64,000 nt of DNA, from contig NC_067206.1 in assembly GCF_026262505.1 (NCBI RefSeq), positions 28,535,896 through 28,599,895 on the forward strand, read 5' to 3'. A model generated the notes under the pieces. The model ran no database searches and was not told the origin of the DNA. It saw only the letters and a program-made list of their open reading frames with translations. Made by a program: the position numbers and the translations under genes. This document shows positions 1 to 10,244 of the stretch, piece after piece. Every line of letters begins with the position of its first letter. Position 1 is the stretch's first letter. The stretch comes from Trichomonas vaginalis G3. Taxonomy: Eukaryota; Parabasalia; Trichomonadida; Trichomonadidae.

Positions 1-433
1 TGTTAAGTACGACCTGAGTAATTTTTCACTAATAATTTGATCGCAGTATTTTATTTAAAATTTGATTCAACCAAATTATGACAGATACGTCATTAAGAGT
101 TGATCGTCAAATACGACATAACAAATACAATATATAGTAATGGACTGTATAGCTAAAATATTGTTAGTTGTTACGAATTTTGATAATTTATCTCGTAGGA
201 ATTGTATAATCACAAAATGGAATAATTACCCATAATCCTTATGTAAAAAGCTTCCGTAATAAGAAGTCACTATATACATTTCCTCATAATTAAAAATGAA
301 TAAAAATAAATATAGGTCTGTATTAGAATAAACATATAAATGGTATATACATTTAAAGATAAGATACAAACATAAAAGATTACGATCACTAAATTATCAA
401 TACATTTTCCGAAATTAAACATTATTCAAAAAA
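1..433. other. intergenic, no feature seen
   Basis: AT-rich sequence with short A and T runs. I see no open frame of convincing length, no RNA gene and no clear repeat. Confidence 0.5.
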
Positions 434-1048
434 TTAGTTCCAAAAGATACTCTCTTGTTGATCAGTCATTTCTATTTGCTCCCATATGTCTTTTCCTTGT
501 TCAACTTCCTGCTTTACTTGTGGTGGTTTCACTTGATTTTGTTCAACGTTTTGCTGAGTGTTTGTAATTTGTTGTGTTTCTTGAGGAACTTGGTTAAAAT
601 TGGCTGGCCTTTTTCTAACTGACCACTTTCTTAGCTCTGATGTATTCTCGTTTAGAAATGGATAAACGGAAATTAAAGCGTTTGCAGCGGCAAGTCGTCG
701 TAGTTTTTCTGTGAAGCCCAATTTCTGGAAGCTTCCATTTATTGATGATTTACATCTAGATATCAAGAGCTTGAGTTGATGTGTATTAATTGCAAGACCT
801 TCCGGAAGCCATGCAATCCCACAAACTAAGCATCTAATTCTATCATACTGATCCCCTCTTACAGCGAATACTCGAACAGCTTCGATCGCTTCTGTGAAAG
901 TAGCAATTCTGCGGTTCCGTTGATTTTTGCTCTCGCTTGAAGTTAATGCAAGACGAAGGCAATTGTATTGATGCAAATCAGCTTTGCTAAGCAACCACCA
1001 GTATAATGGTGCAGCTCCGACTTGCTTTGAGGCATCACCTTTCCGCAT
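434..1048 (-). CDS. IBD-like (initiator-binding domain) protein
   Basis: A 204-residue protein starting at the ATG at 1046-1048. The middle (about residues 60-120) carries RCLVCGIAWL, AINTHQLKLLI and KCKSSIN-like RCKSSINGSFQKLGF. From memory this pattern is the core of the Trichomonas initiator-binding (IBD) family, which binds the TCA-type core promoter. The C-terminal third is Gln/Pro-rich and low in complexity, as expected for a disordered tail of a transcription factor. If correct, it is a nuclear DNA-binding protein of a large paralogous family. The N-terminal 50 residues are not recognised. No sequence search was possible, so the assignment rests on motif recall. No convincing TCAYW initiator is seen immediately upstream. 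Confidence 0.55.
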   Translation of the reverse strand: MRKGDASKQVGAAPLYWWLLSKADLHQYNCLRLALTSSESKNQRNRRIATFTEAIEAVRVFAVRGDQYDRIRCLVCGIAWLPEGLAINTHQLKLLISRCKSSINGSFQKLGFTEKLRRLAAANALISVYPFLNENTSELRKWSVRKRPANFNQVPQETQQITNTQQNVEQNQVKPPQVKQEVEQGKDIWEQIEMTDQQESIFWN

Positions 1049-1971
1049 TTTCTTCTGACCATTCGAGCCCTCAATTTTAAAAATTTGAAAGAAAAGATTT
1101 TAATCGTTTTTTTATATAAAGTGAAAAATGATTTATATCGCTTCTCCTTCGAAATAAGTCCTTCATTGCTTGTTAATTAATATTCATAACGTAAAAAACA
1201 TTTCTCGCTTTTTTACGAGTTTATTGATCAATGTAATTGAGATAAAAGGGGAAATTAATGCTAAATAATAATTTCATTAGTTATTATTAGCATGGATACG
1301 CAATACCACGAATTTAATTAGACAGAATCTCAATTTAAGGAAATTGAATAAAATTTGAAAGAAACGGAACAGAGCTCGTAAATAAGAACATGCTGGAAAT
1401 AGTGTATTTAAATATATGGAAAAATAGAGACAGAGCATGCTTCTGTCCAAAATTTCGATTATTGCTATATTGCAACAAATATCGCATGAAATTCACTACT
1501 GGTCATATTAATTTGGCTGACATTGGAAAATTTAGGCGTTAAGTTCAATGAAAAATATCATATTAAATTTGCAATTTAGAATAAAATAATTAAGCCCCAA
1601 AAACCTAAGCTTACATTTCATGTTGATGCTAATTTATTGTAGAAATATATTAATATTTGGAAAATATTGTTTATTGAAAAAAATTGAAATATTTACAAGT
1701 ATGAATTCCCATCGATTTCATATCCTTCCTGAAGGCAATCCACCAGTTAATAAATAATACAATTGAATAAATCAATATGACATACGATTGCACGGCAAAA
1801 AAATTGTGGAAAAAACCGCCTTCAGAATTTCAATGTGACATTAAAATTCTGTCCTCGATCCTTTTGTATTCTTAATTCATTTCATAAAACAAAGTTCAAT
1901 TAAAAAAAATAGTCGAAAAAAATTGAGTGGTAAATTTATGAATAGTTTACAAAGATATGCCAAAGGAATAA
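1049..1971. other. intergenic, no gene seen
   Basis: About 920 bp of AT-rich sequence between two divergently transcribed genes. It presumably holds both promoters, but I cannot point to a specific site. Confidence 0.4.
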
Positions 1972-3507
1972 ATGATTGTTAATATTCCTGAACGCAACAC
2001 CAGATTAGAATTGAAAGTTAAGAAGAACACTACTATATACTCAATAAAACTTGCAATCCAGAAGAAACTCTCGATTTCCAAAGAGAACTTAATTATTTAT
2101 TTATCTGGTAAACAATTATCGGATAACGATACACCGTTTCAGGACAAGGACGAAAACGATGTTACTTTAACTGTTTCGATCTCAGATTCACCAGAAAAGA
2201 AAGAACCAGCAAGTTTCAAGTCTGAAATCAAAGAATCAGACATAAAATACTTCGATAACCTCGGATTCTCACCATGTGTCATTACGAATGCCATAATCAC
2301 ATCACACGGAGATATTTCTAAAGCATCAGATTTATTATTTAATAGTCGTACTGTCAAAGTCGTTTCTGTCATGCCAATTGACACAAATACGAACAGTACG
2401 GATTCACCGAATCGTTCAGACTCAGAGAATTCATCATCTGACAATGTGGAGAATACGATCAATCTTTGTTCACTTATCAACCAATATTACGCATGCCATG
2501 GTGATTGGCAATCTATCCAGCATCAATTTCCTACGATTCCAGTGAGTACTCTTCACTTCATTTTGTATTGGCTCTCTTTCAATCTCCAGAAGTGTCCACA
2601 AGTCTTTGACTTGTCCATTAAGACATCCAAAGTCAAGAAACTTTTCATTTACTTCCATCAAGGTGTAAAAGTTGAGAATCTTTGCAAACTGATCCATATC
2701 CGCGACGTTTCTCTTTTACGAACTTATTACGACATCATTACACGTTGTATATGCGAATGTGATTCATTGGAAACATTTTCCAAAGAAAACCCAGATTCCA
2801 AAATTTTCATTACGAAATTCGAAAAAATGATGGACCAAATCGAACATTTAGTTACAAAGAAGAAAGAAGAGAACCACATTCTCTCATTTTATCATAAAGA
2901 ATTCGAAGTTGTTTCATCACCAGAAGCACGAGATATTGAAACAGACATCAATGGCTTTTTCATTCTTCCTAATCACGTCATCAACATTCCAAAGCTTGTT
3001 TCATCATTTGTACAGTCAGGATACTCAGAAAAGTCACTTTTGCTTCAATATCCTGATTTTTCACTTGGATATTTAGTTTATTTGCTTTACTTAGTTCATT
3101 TGGGATTTGACACAAGAAGGAGAACAATGAACAGCTGGCGTCCTAAAGAACTTCGATTCCTTTTGGAGCAAGGATACGAAGGAGCATCAGTTCCACAGAT
3201 GAAAGAGTTTTTGGACGAGAAAGATTCAAATCAGATATCACAGAAACTAAAACTAGTCAAGAATTGCATCAAGAATTCAACAAACTTTTCGAAATTCTGT
3301 TCTCAATTCAAAGATTTCGTTGTTCCATCAGATTCTTCATACGACGACGACGGTGTTCCGGATTATTTATATAAGTTGTTTGACGAATTTTCTCATCAAG
3401 ACAAAGATATCTCTGTTGAAAATTCTCTTGGTGCATTGACTATTTTACTTCCTGACAAAATCCCTCCATGCAACGAAATCATTTTTGATCACAAAGTTCA
3501 TATTTAA
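1972..3507 (+). CDS. ubiquitin-like / UBA-like domain protein
   Basis: A 511-residue intact frame. Residues 1 to about 72 have the pattern of a ubiquitin-like fold: MIVNIPERNTRLELKV, then an amphipathic helix (YSIKLAIQKKLSI), then LIIYLSGKQLSDNDTPFQD, equivalent to the ubiquitin 'L.F.GK.L.D..TL.D' stretch. Residues about 88-123 (IKYFDNLGF...GDISKASDLLF) resemble a UBA helix bundle. The remaining 390 residues are helical and unassigned. UBL plus UBA is typical of proteasome shuttle factors of the Rad23/Dsk2 kind, but the long C-terminal part does not match those, so only the domain call is made. A decayed partial copy of the UBL part lies near 5,714-5,820. Confidence 0.6.
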   Translation: MIVNIPERNTRLELKVKKNTTIYSIKLAIQKKLSISKENLIIYLSGKQLSDNDTPFQDKDENDVTLTVSISDSPEKKEPASFKSEIKESDIKYFDNLGFSPCVITNAIITSHGDISKASDLLFNSRTVKVVSVMPIDTNTNSTDSPNRSDSENSSSDNVENTINLCSLINQYYACHGDWQSIQHQFPTIPVSTLHFILYWLSFNLQKCPQVFDLSIKTSKVKKLFIYFHQGVKVENLCKLIHIRDVSLLRTYYDIITRCICECDSLETFSKENPDSKIFITKFEKMMDQIEHLVTKKKEENHILSFYHKEFEVVSSPEARDIETDINGFFILPNHVINIPKLVSSFVQSGYSEKSLLLQYPDFSLGYLVYLLYLVHLGFDTRRRTMNSWRPKELRFLLEQGYEGASVPQMKEFLDEKDSNQISQKLKLVKNCIKNSTNFSKFCSQFKDFVVPSDSSYDDDGVPDYLYKLFDEFSHQDKDISVENSLGALTILLPDKIPPCNEIIFDHKVHI

Positions 3508-3609
3508 TTAATTTACTTCTCTTGTTTGTTTTAAATATCTCTTTTTATATTTGTTTCAAAAACTCTGACCTTGCAAGATAATTTGATGGAACTAATTATG
3601 TCGCTTTAA

Positions 3610-3806
3610 GGGTGCACTTACTACTTTCTGACATTCTCAAATATTATATCACAATTTTTTATGGAAAAAAAAGCTAATATTTTTGATCGGGAAAGAATTA
3701 TTATAAATCATTACTTAGTACATCATATAACTTTTATACCTTTTTGTTATTAAAGTAAAGATATATTGATATTATTGCAGCATATCAGAATGTTGTAAGT
3801 GAACCC
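3610..3806. mobile_element. MITE-like element a with TTAA flanks
   Basis: A 197-bp non-coding unit with imperfect terminal inverted repeats. The left end reads GGGTGCACTTACTACTTTCT and the right end, reverse complemented, GGGTTCACTTACAACATTCT. It is flanked by TTAA on both sides (3606-3609 and 3807-3810). TTAA duplication with GGG ends is the hallmark of the Kolobok and piggyBac groups, so this is probably a non-autonomous derivative of such a DNA transposon. Nothing in it can code for a transposase. Confidence 0.65.
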
Positions 3807-3827
3807 TTAAGTAATTTTTTATCTTTA

Positions 3828-4217
3828 GGGTGCACTCACTACTTTCTGACATGTTATGAAAAAAAATCATTATATCTTTATTTTTAATAGCAGAAAAGTA
3901 TAGCAGCCATATTAGGTACTATATAGGGATTTATATTTACTTTCTCCTGACCAAAAATATTAACTTCTGACCTTTGGGCATTTTTTAGATGGATGTATTA
4001 TTTCTTTTATATTTTTTGCATCAGCAATTGTTGCAATACTTTATTAATGGCTTTGATTATATATAATAGTCAACTCCAAACTTTTTCAAATACGCAAAAT
4101 ACGTGCAGATTCAATTTTGAATAATCGTTTTTGCGAGTTTTTTGCGCCCCATTTAAAAAAGGGGAATATATAGTTAGAAATGTCAAAAAAAGATGTATGA
4201 AAGTTGTAAGTACACCC
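3828..4217. mobile_element. MITE-like element b, same family
   Basis: A 390-bp unit whose ends match element a: left GGGTGCACTCACTACTTTCT, right (reverse complement) GGGTGTACTTACAACTTTC. The right flank is TTAA (4218-4221) and the left is TTTA (3824-3827), probably a mutated TTAA. It lies 17 bp from element a and ends 15 bp before the stop codon of the Pmp-like copy on the minus strand. No coding capacity is seen. Confidence 0.6.
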
Positions 4218-4232
4218 TTAACAAAATGAAGA

Positions 4233-5290
4233 TTAATAAGAAAAGAAATATGTTAAATGAAAGATTTTTTTAATATAGACATTAATTAAATTGTTTTTCT
4301 CTTCTTCGTTTTCTTTTGCTTCGAATTCGTCTTTCGTTGGAATAGAGTTTAATAAAGGACATTCATTTATATCTATGTTCTTAAATATTGGATCTATAGC
4401 ATGTTCATATGATTTATTGCTATCTGTAATTGAGTTTTCAAATGTAATTGTTGATTCTGCATAAAAAATGTATTCAATCTCATTTTTAAAAATACAACAA
4501 TAACTCATGAAAACATCAGATCTTCCAGAATACATCAGAAAACTCCGATCCTCTGGACTTTTATTTCTTATATAATTACATGAAGTAACGTTAAATAATG
4601 TTGAAAAAGCTTCAGAAGAGTGGTGATTAAAATAACCTGACGATTGATTGTTTTCAACAACATTGACACAAGTGATGTATGAATCAGAGGAAACATATTG
4701 AACTACATAACCTCCAAATTCACTTTTGACTCTATTTTGTGTAATGTTGCATTCATTCATGATACAAAAGCCCTGATACATGGCAGTTAAGCATGTACTG
4801 TCTTGTTCTGAACTTCCGCAGTTGTAAACTGTAGTTTCATTAGCATGATTTTTATAATCAGGTATTGGTGAAACAAATACGGCAAATGATATTCCACTCC
4901 CAGTGCATGTTGAGTTGATGTATGAATTTTTTGTTTGGACAAATTCGCCTGTGTCGCCAAAGAAGAGAGAACCTCCATTTTGTGTGGAGGAACATGAATC
5001 AAATTTGAAAAGTAGAGAGAACCCCCATATAGTGATTCAGAGGAACATGAATCAAATTTATTTGTTGTTGCATATGCTTTGACATCATTTTGATATGTTG
5101 TAATACAAACGGCACCATTTGGATGACATTCAACAAAAAAGCAACTTGAAATGAAGTATTTTAAGTTGTTATTTCTCGAAAATACATCACTCTTGTTAAT
5201 ATATTCTTCATTGCAGGATGATCCTGGGAAGATGTCTTCCCAGGCTCCCGAGATAAAATTTAAAAAAAAGTCAAAAATTTTATAAAAAAA
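4233..5290 (-). pseudogene. Pmp-like beta-helix surface protein, broken copy A
   Basis: Two frames together match copy B at 9,018-9,952. One starts with AWEDIFPGS and runs through NNNLKYFISSCFF to YGGSLYF. The other covers MYQGFCIMNECNITQNRV to the TAA at 4233. Between them a short stretch is duplicated (the 'GGAACATGAATCAAATTT' segment near 4,989 and 5,045) and the frame shifts, so this copy is broken. The Cys-, Asn- and Ser-rich repeats with GGSL-type turns are typical of the trichomonad proteins likened to chlamydial polymorphic membrane proteins, which are cell-surface beta-helices. No ATG begins the frame and no membrane segment follows, so it also lacks both ends of a normal family member. 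Confidence 0.6.
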
Positions 5291-5302
5291 TAGTTGTGAC
5301 AC

Positions 5303-6288
5303 TTTTTACGGGCTTATAAATAAGCCCGAAAAACTATCAAGCAACTATTAAAATATATATATTCACTTTTTAATCGTCGTCCATCCTCTCAAAAAGTGAC
5401 TAATATTTTTTGAAAATTATTGCTGTTGACATGTGATTAAAAAAATTAATCAAAATGATGAATGCCGCTTTTCATTTTGTAATTTCAAGGGGCCACGGTA
5501 TATTTTCAATACTATTCAAAAATTGAAATAAAAATTGAGAATTGTCGTTATCGTCTTTATCTTGAATCGATTTTTTGGAACTTATTCCTTGACAAAATCC
5601 AAAAATTATTTTACAAACAGAATATAAATATGACGTAGATTTATGATATATGATTAGATATTGATCATGACATTAGTCTTCGTTTGTCCGGACAGTGGAC
5701 TCTCAAATTTTTTTTAAACAAAGATAAAATGACAGTAAACCATTTCAAGAAAAGAAAGTAAACGATGTCATTTTAACTATATCAGATTTACCTGAAAAGA
5801 AAGAAACAACGTGTTTTAGATTTAACGCAACGTTTCAAAATTTTTTGGGTTCAAAAATTGCTGACGGGACAGCTTCAGATCAAATGATAGATTTTAAAAT
5901 GCACATGAAAATTGTATCGGCTACTTTATTTTTGACACAATGGCAAAAATATAATAATGTTTTTTTTAAATCTCACAAATGAGTACGATAGAATTTACAA
6001 ATTCCCTCAAAAACGCAATTTGAACCAGTTAGATAATTTGAACCATCACAATTTGGAAAAATTACCTAATTATGCCTACAATATTTATTGATATATACAT
6101 GACAAAGCCCAATCATTTATAATATAATACAGATAAGCTAAGCTACTAATCTTATGGAAATACAATGTCAAAATTCCACTTTCTGTCATCATCTCAAATT
6201 TTCTGTTTAAGATTTTAATTTCTTTACATATTCACGCCTATTTTTCTCTTTTTGAGAAGTTGATGTAAGCCACTTTTCATTTGAGCTA
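5303..6288. other. intergenic with hairpin and gene relic
   Basis: A perfect hairpin lies at 5309-5328 (CGGGCTTAT, two-base loop, ATAAGCCCG). A decayed ubiquitin-like relic lies further on and is listed separately. No intact gene is seen. Confidence 0.4.
5714..5820 (+). pseudogene. relic of the ubiquitin-like gene
   Basis: This stretch aligns with the UBL gene at about 2,114-2,222. Shared words include AACGATGT.A.TTTAACT, ATCAGATT and GAAAAGAAAGAA, and it still reads roughly as NDVILT...SDLPEKKE. It has lost a start codon and continuity on both sides. It looks like an old partial duplication of the neighbouring gene rather than a functional unit. Confidence 0.45.
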
Positions 6289-6467
6289 TTTTAGAGTGAA
6301 AAAAAAAGTAAAAAAGACGATCAAAATTCACTCATTTTTCCAAGAGAAGCGCAGGAGCCTAAGAATGAAAAGCCGGCAATAGAAAAATACATACCAAATC
6401 AATCCAAAAAAGTGGAAAATTGAGTGAATTTTGATCGTCTATTTTACTTTTTTTTCCACTTTAGAAT
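6289..6467. mobile_element. short element with ~50-bp terminal inverted repeats
   Basis: The left arm (from about 6,290) and right arm (to about 6,466) are near-perfect inverted repeats of about 50 bp, sharing AAAGTAAAA.AGACGATC and AAAATTCACTCA, around a 70-bp non-repetitive core. Size and structure fit a MITE. The target duplication is not clear. It lies about 70 bp downstream of the leucine-rich repeat gene's stop codon. Confidence 0.55.
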
Positions 6468-6538
6468 GATCCCTATTTCTAATCTAACTATATAAAAAGT
6501 AATTAGTAAATTTGAAAAATACAAACAAATCGTTTATT

Positions 6539-8830
6539 TTACAAAGGATGTTGAAATTCCTGCAGGATATCAATAGTAGGAAGTTCCTGTACTGATTCAA
6601 CATTTATTCTGATATTTCTTCGTTCTCGTTCAGATGAAAACTTACTCGGAATTTCGATTCCTTCTTCTGTAGTCAATTCTCTTTCTTCAACACTTTCGTT
6701 TTCTTCGTTTTCTTCAATTGTTGTTTCAAGGTGAGGAACAATCAAAGGTTCTGGTCTCAAGTCCGAAAGATCTCTCTTCTTAACTATTTCTTGTACAGGA
6801 ATATCTCTTGTAGCTACTGTATACGCCTGAGTTGTTTGTTCATCATTGATTTCTGTCTCTTGATTGACAAAAATTTCTTCATTTTCTTTTACTTTTTCAT
6901 TGATTTTTGACAAAACTTCGCATTCATCTCTTGTTGCATATTTAGGAAAACTGTTTTCGTAGTTGTCTTCGTACAAAAAGAATGGTTTCGTAAGAGGAGA
7001 ATCAATAGAACTATAGCTTTTCTTCATCAGATTCTTTGCTTCTTCTGATTCTTCTTTCGAAATTCTTCCACTTTGAACAAGTTTTTCAACATCTTTGAAA
7101 GGAAATGTTGTTTTTATTTTAGATTTACATGCAACTTTTAACAGACTCATAATTGATGGAAAAGTAATTGGAGACAATCCATCAATGCAGAACTCTTCAA
7201 TATGTGTTTTCGCACTATACAATTTCTCAATAAAAGCAGCACCTTTGTTTCCAGCCCTTGAGAAACTGACATCTAAATGTTTCAATTTCGGACAACTCGC
7301 AGCAGAAACTAAAATGTTTGGAAGCAATCTCCCGAGATAACACTTGTCATTTCCTCTGATAATCAAAGTAGACAAGTTACTCGGTTTCGATTCTAAGTAA
7401 TTCAGCAGATTAACTGCAATTTTCGACTGTTTTTCGTGGAAACAACCGGCCAAAGCCAAAAATTGCATTTTTTCATTTTTCTTGATGAAATCAAACAAAT
7501 TCATGTTAATTGGATTGTCATTCCATGTCAATGACTGTATTGATGTGCATGAGCTTCTCGACATCAATGTTGTCACTGCTTTCATCTCCTTTTCGCTGCA
7601 AACTGCACCAGAAAATGCAATTTTACAAATTCCTGGAGAAACTAAAATTTTTCCAACCAAATTTCTAAATGTGTTTTCACTCCATTGAACGGAATTAGCT
7701 GCGAAAGAGAACAGTTTAGAAGGAAGATTGAATCCGGCAAATGGCATTAGTGATGCTTTGTTTCTAGAGACATTTATCACCTTCAAACTTTCGATTTTGT
7801 ACTTTGAAATCGAAAACAAAATGTCGTAAATCTCTAGAGAGCAGTTTTCAAGAGAAAGAACTGAAACATCATTGATATTCTCCATCAAAAGGTCTAAATC
7901 AATTCCGGAACAGTTGTCAAGTGATAAAAACTTCAGAGATAAATTTATGTTCAATTTAAAGAAATTTTTGTAGAAAAACTGGGGAATTTGAGTGTAACAA
8001 AGTCCTAAAGAAGGTAATTTGAGCCCAGAAAATAGATTGTAGATGGAGTTTATTGTTTCTTCTGTCAATTTAAGTTTGTCAAATGTAATTCCTGAAATAT
8101 GTGTAGAATGCGATGAAAGAATCGATTCTGTGAAATGTTTGATGTTTGTATGTGTTGATGAGATAAATTCGATGTGTTGAAAATGACGAAATAGACTCGA
8201 AAGACGTGAAAATTGTTGTGATAAATTAGAATATGGGAAATCGTGTAAAACAAGTTTGTTTATCCATGGAATGATTTCGGTACTGTAGATAATGGAATCT
8301 AGTGAGGAAATTGGATCGGAAAAATAACTATTATCAAGTGTTGTTCGTTGGCGACTTAAAATGTCAGAAAGAATAGAAATATTATTTGGAGAGACTGATT
8401 TGGAGTGAATGTGACAGTATTCGGAGTATCGAATGAGTGTAGACGGACCTGATTTTGAAAATTTGACTTTATTGAAGTGATTTTGATTAAGATTGTGGAG
8501 TTCATCTGGTGTAAAGATTTGTGTGAGACAGAAATCGATGTTTTTAATAATGTTTTCGAGGTTGTTAGAAGAAATAAAAAATTCAAAACGAGGAAAACGA
8601 ATGTCGATGTGAGATTCTTGTGGATTGTAGTACTTAATTTCTAGCCATGGAAATGTGAGCGAGATTTTCATGAGAATTGAATTGAAAAAATACAAGTTGT
8701 AGTCTGTGAGTAAAATAATGGACTGAGATTTGTCAACTGATATGGAGTTCTGGTAGCACACATCTGAATATATGACATTATGTCCTGTAGAACTTACAAT
8801 TTCTCGAGCTTTTGATATTTTCTCTTCCAT
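6539..8830 (-). CDS. CARMIL-like leucine-rich repeat protein
   Basis: A 763-residue intact protein from the ATG at 8828-8830. Residues 1 to about 115 look like a small PH-like domain (SIILLTDYNLYFF...SLTFPWLEIKYY). A long array of leucine-rich repeats follows at about 180-590, with units such as 'VSVLSLENCSLEIYDIL' and 'LKHLDVSFSRAGNKGAAFI'. The last 120 residues are acidic and disordered (many Glu, plus a short RERR segment). An N-terminal PH fold followed by about 16 LRRs is the CARMIL layout, a regulator of actin capping protein at the membrane. The tail is shorter than in animal CARMILs and I do not see a clear capping-protein-interacting motif. The gene lies between two inverted Pmp-like copies. 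Upstream at 8851-8858 is AAACGATA, close to a reported trichomonad Myb site. Confidence 0.5.
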   Translation of the reverse strand: MEEKISKAREIVSSTGHNVIYSDVCYQNSISVDKSQSIILLTDYNLYFFNSILMKISLTFPWLEIKYYNPQESHIDIRFPRFEFFISSNNLENIIKNIDFCLTQIFTPDELHNLNQNHFNKVKFSKSGPSTLIRYSEYCHIHSKSVSPNNISILSDILSRQRTTLDNSYFSDPISSLDSIIYSTEIIPWINKLVLHDFPYSNLSQQFSRLSSLFRHFQHIEFISSTHTNIKHFTESILSSHSTHISGITFDKLKLTEETINSIYNLFSGLKLPSLGLCYTQIPQFFYKNFFKLNINLSLKFLSLDNCSGIDLDLLMENINDVSVLSLENCSLEIYDILFSISKYKIESLKVINVSRNKASLMPFAGFNLPSKLFSFAANSVQWSENTFRNLVGKILVSPGICKIAFSGAVCSEKEMKAVTTLMSRSSCTSIQSLTWNDNPINMNLFDFIKKNEKMQFLALAGCFHEKQSKIAVNLLNYLESKPSNLSTLIIRGNDKCYLGRLLPNILVSAASCPKLKHLDVSFSRAGNKGAAFIEKLYSAKTHIEEFCIDGLSPITFPSIMSLLKVACKSKIKTTFPFKDVEKLVQSGRISKEESEEAKNLMKKSYSSIDSPLTKPFFLYEDNYENSFPKYATRDECEVLSKINEKVKENEEIFVNQETEINDEQTTQAYTVATRDIPVQEIVKKRDLSDLRPEPLIVPHLETTIEENEENESVEERELTTEEGIEIPSKFSSERERRNIRINVESVQELPTIDILQEFQHPL

Positions 8831-9017
8831 TCTTTTTCCCCCTTACGTTTAAACGATAGAAAAATTTTATAAAAGTGACTAGCTTCAATTTTGATTACAC
8901 ATTCTAAAAATTGTTAACACTATTCACTTATTATTTATTATTAATTTTTCGAAAATTTTTGACGTCGTTTTTTCTCAAAATTTATCTCCGGATCCTGGGA
9001 AGATGCCTTCCCAGGAT

Positions 9018-9952
9018 CAACATATAGTGAAGAATATATTGACAAAAATGGTGTATTTTCGAGAAATAACAACTTAAAATACTTCATTTCAAGTTGTTAT
9101 TTTGTTGAATTAAGTCCAAATGGTGCCGTTTATATTACAACAAGTCAAGATGATGTTAAAACATATGCAACAACAAGCAAATTTGATTCATGTTCCTCCA
9201 CACAAAGAGGAGGTTCTCTCTTCTTTGGCGACACAGGCGAATTTGTTCAAACAAAAAATTCATACATCAACTCAACAAATACAGGCGATTATGGAACATC
9301 ATTTTTTACATCTGTTTCAGCACAACCTAATTACAAAAATCATGCTAATGAAACTACAGTTTGTAACTGCGGAAGTTCAGAACAAGACTGCAGAATTACA
9401 ACTATCATGTATCAGGGCTTTTGTATCATGAATGAATGCAACATTACACAAAATAGAGTCAAAAAAGATAGTGGAGGTTACTGGGTTCAAGAAATTACCT
9501 CTGATTCATACATCACTTGTGTCAATGTTGTTGAAAACAATCAATCATCAGGTACTTTTAATTCCCACAGATCTTCTTATTCTTATTCATCAAAATTTAA
9601 AGTTACTTCATGTAATTATATAAGAAATAAAAGTCCAGAAGAAGGTTATCTGATTTCTTCTTTTTGTGATGTTTTCATGAGTTATTGTTGTATTCGTCAA
9701 AATGAAATTAAATACATTTTTAGGGCATATTCAAAAACAATAACATTTGAAAACTCAGCTACAGATATCATTAAATCAACAGATACACCACCAATATTTA
9801 AGAACACAAATATAAATGAATGTCCTTTATTAGACTCTATTCCAACAAAAGACAAATTCGAAGAAAACGAAATAGAGCAAAACAATTTTATCAATATCTA
9901 TATTAAAAAAATCTTTCATTTAAAATATTTATTTTCTTTTTCATCATCATAG
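9018..9952 (+). pseudogene. Pmp-like beta-helix surface protein, copy B
   Basis: One frame is open from the conserved GSWEDAFPGS (starting about 8,991) to the TAG at 9950-9952, about 320 residues, but no ATG precedes the conserved start. Visible blocks are NNNLKYFISSCYFVE, SCSSTQRGGSLFFGD, NCGSSEQDC and MYQGFCIMNECNITQ. The Cys/Asn/Ser-rich repeats and Gly-Gly turns suggest a surface beta-helix of the trichomonad Pmp-like family. There is no signal peptide or C-terminal membrane anchor, so it is probably a partial copy. Copy A at 4,233-5,290 is its inverted partner, and homology continues a little upstream (AAAATTTTTGAC near 8,955 and its complement near 5,275). Confidence 0.55.
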
Positions 9953-10244
9953 CAGATTGTGATTTTTTGATGTCAGAATTACTTTAGTTCATTTTGTCAT
10001 GAGAGAATCATATGTAAAGTGAGAGACACTAAGGCCTTGCAGTGGCGACTTTTCGAGTAAAGTGTTGTATATTTTTGCATATATTTTAGGTTGAATATAA
10101 AAGGTCAACTACTAATTTGGGTGAACACATACAATGATCAGAATATCGAGTATAGAATAATAATGAATCCTTTATACAAAATACAAGATAAAACAGAATT
10201 TAAAATAATATGTTTACAAACAAATAAATCAGAATAATATGTGA
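9953..10244. other. intergenic, nothing recognised
   Basis: AT-rich spacer between two genes that converge. No repeat or RNA gene is seen. Confidence 0.4.

Noticed and set aside
5309-5328. Hairpin as a transcription terminator
   Set aside because: Polymerase II genes here do not use hairpin terminators and no gene ends next to it. Left as an unexplained palindrome.
7095-8586. Several 60-80 residue frames opposite or within the LRR gene
   Set aside because: They are shadows of the 763-residue coding frame.
8994-9017. Hairpin CTGGGAAG...CTTCCCAG at the start of both Pmp-like copies, first read as a transposon end
   Set aside because: In both copies it lies in the coding frame and encodes the conserved WED.FPGS motif, so protein conservation explains it.
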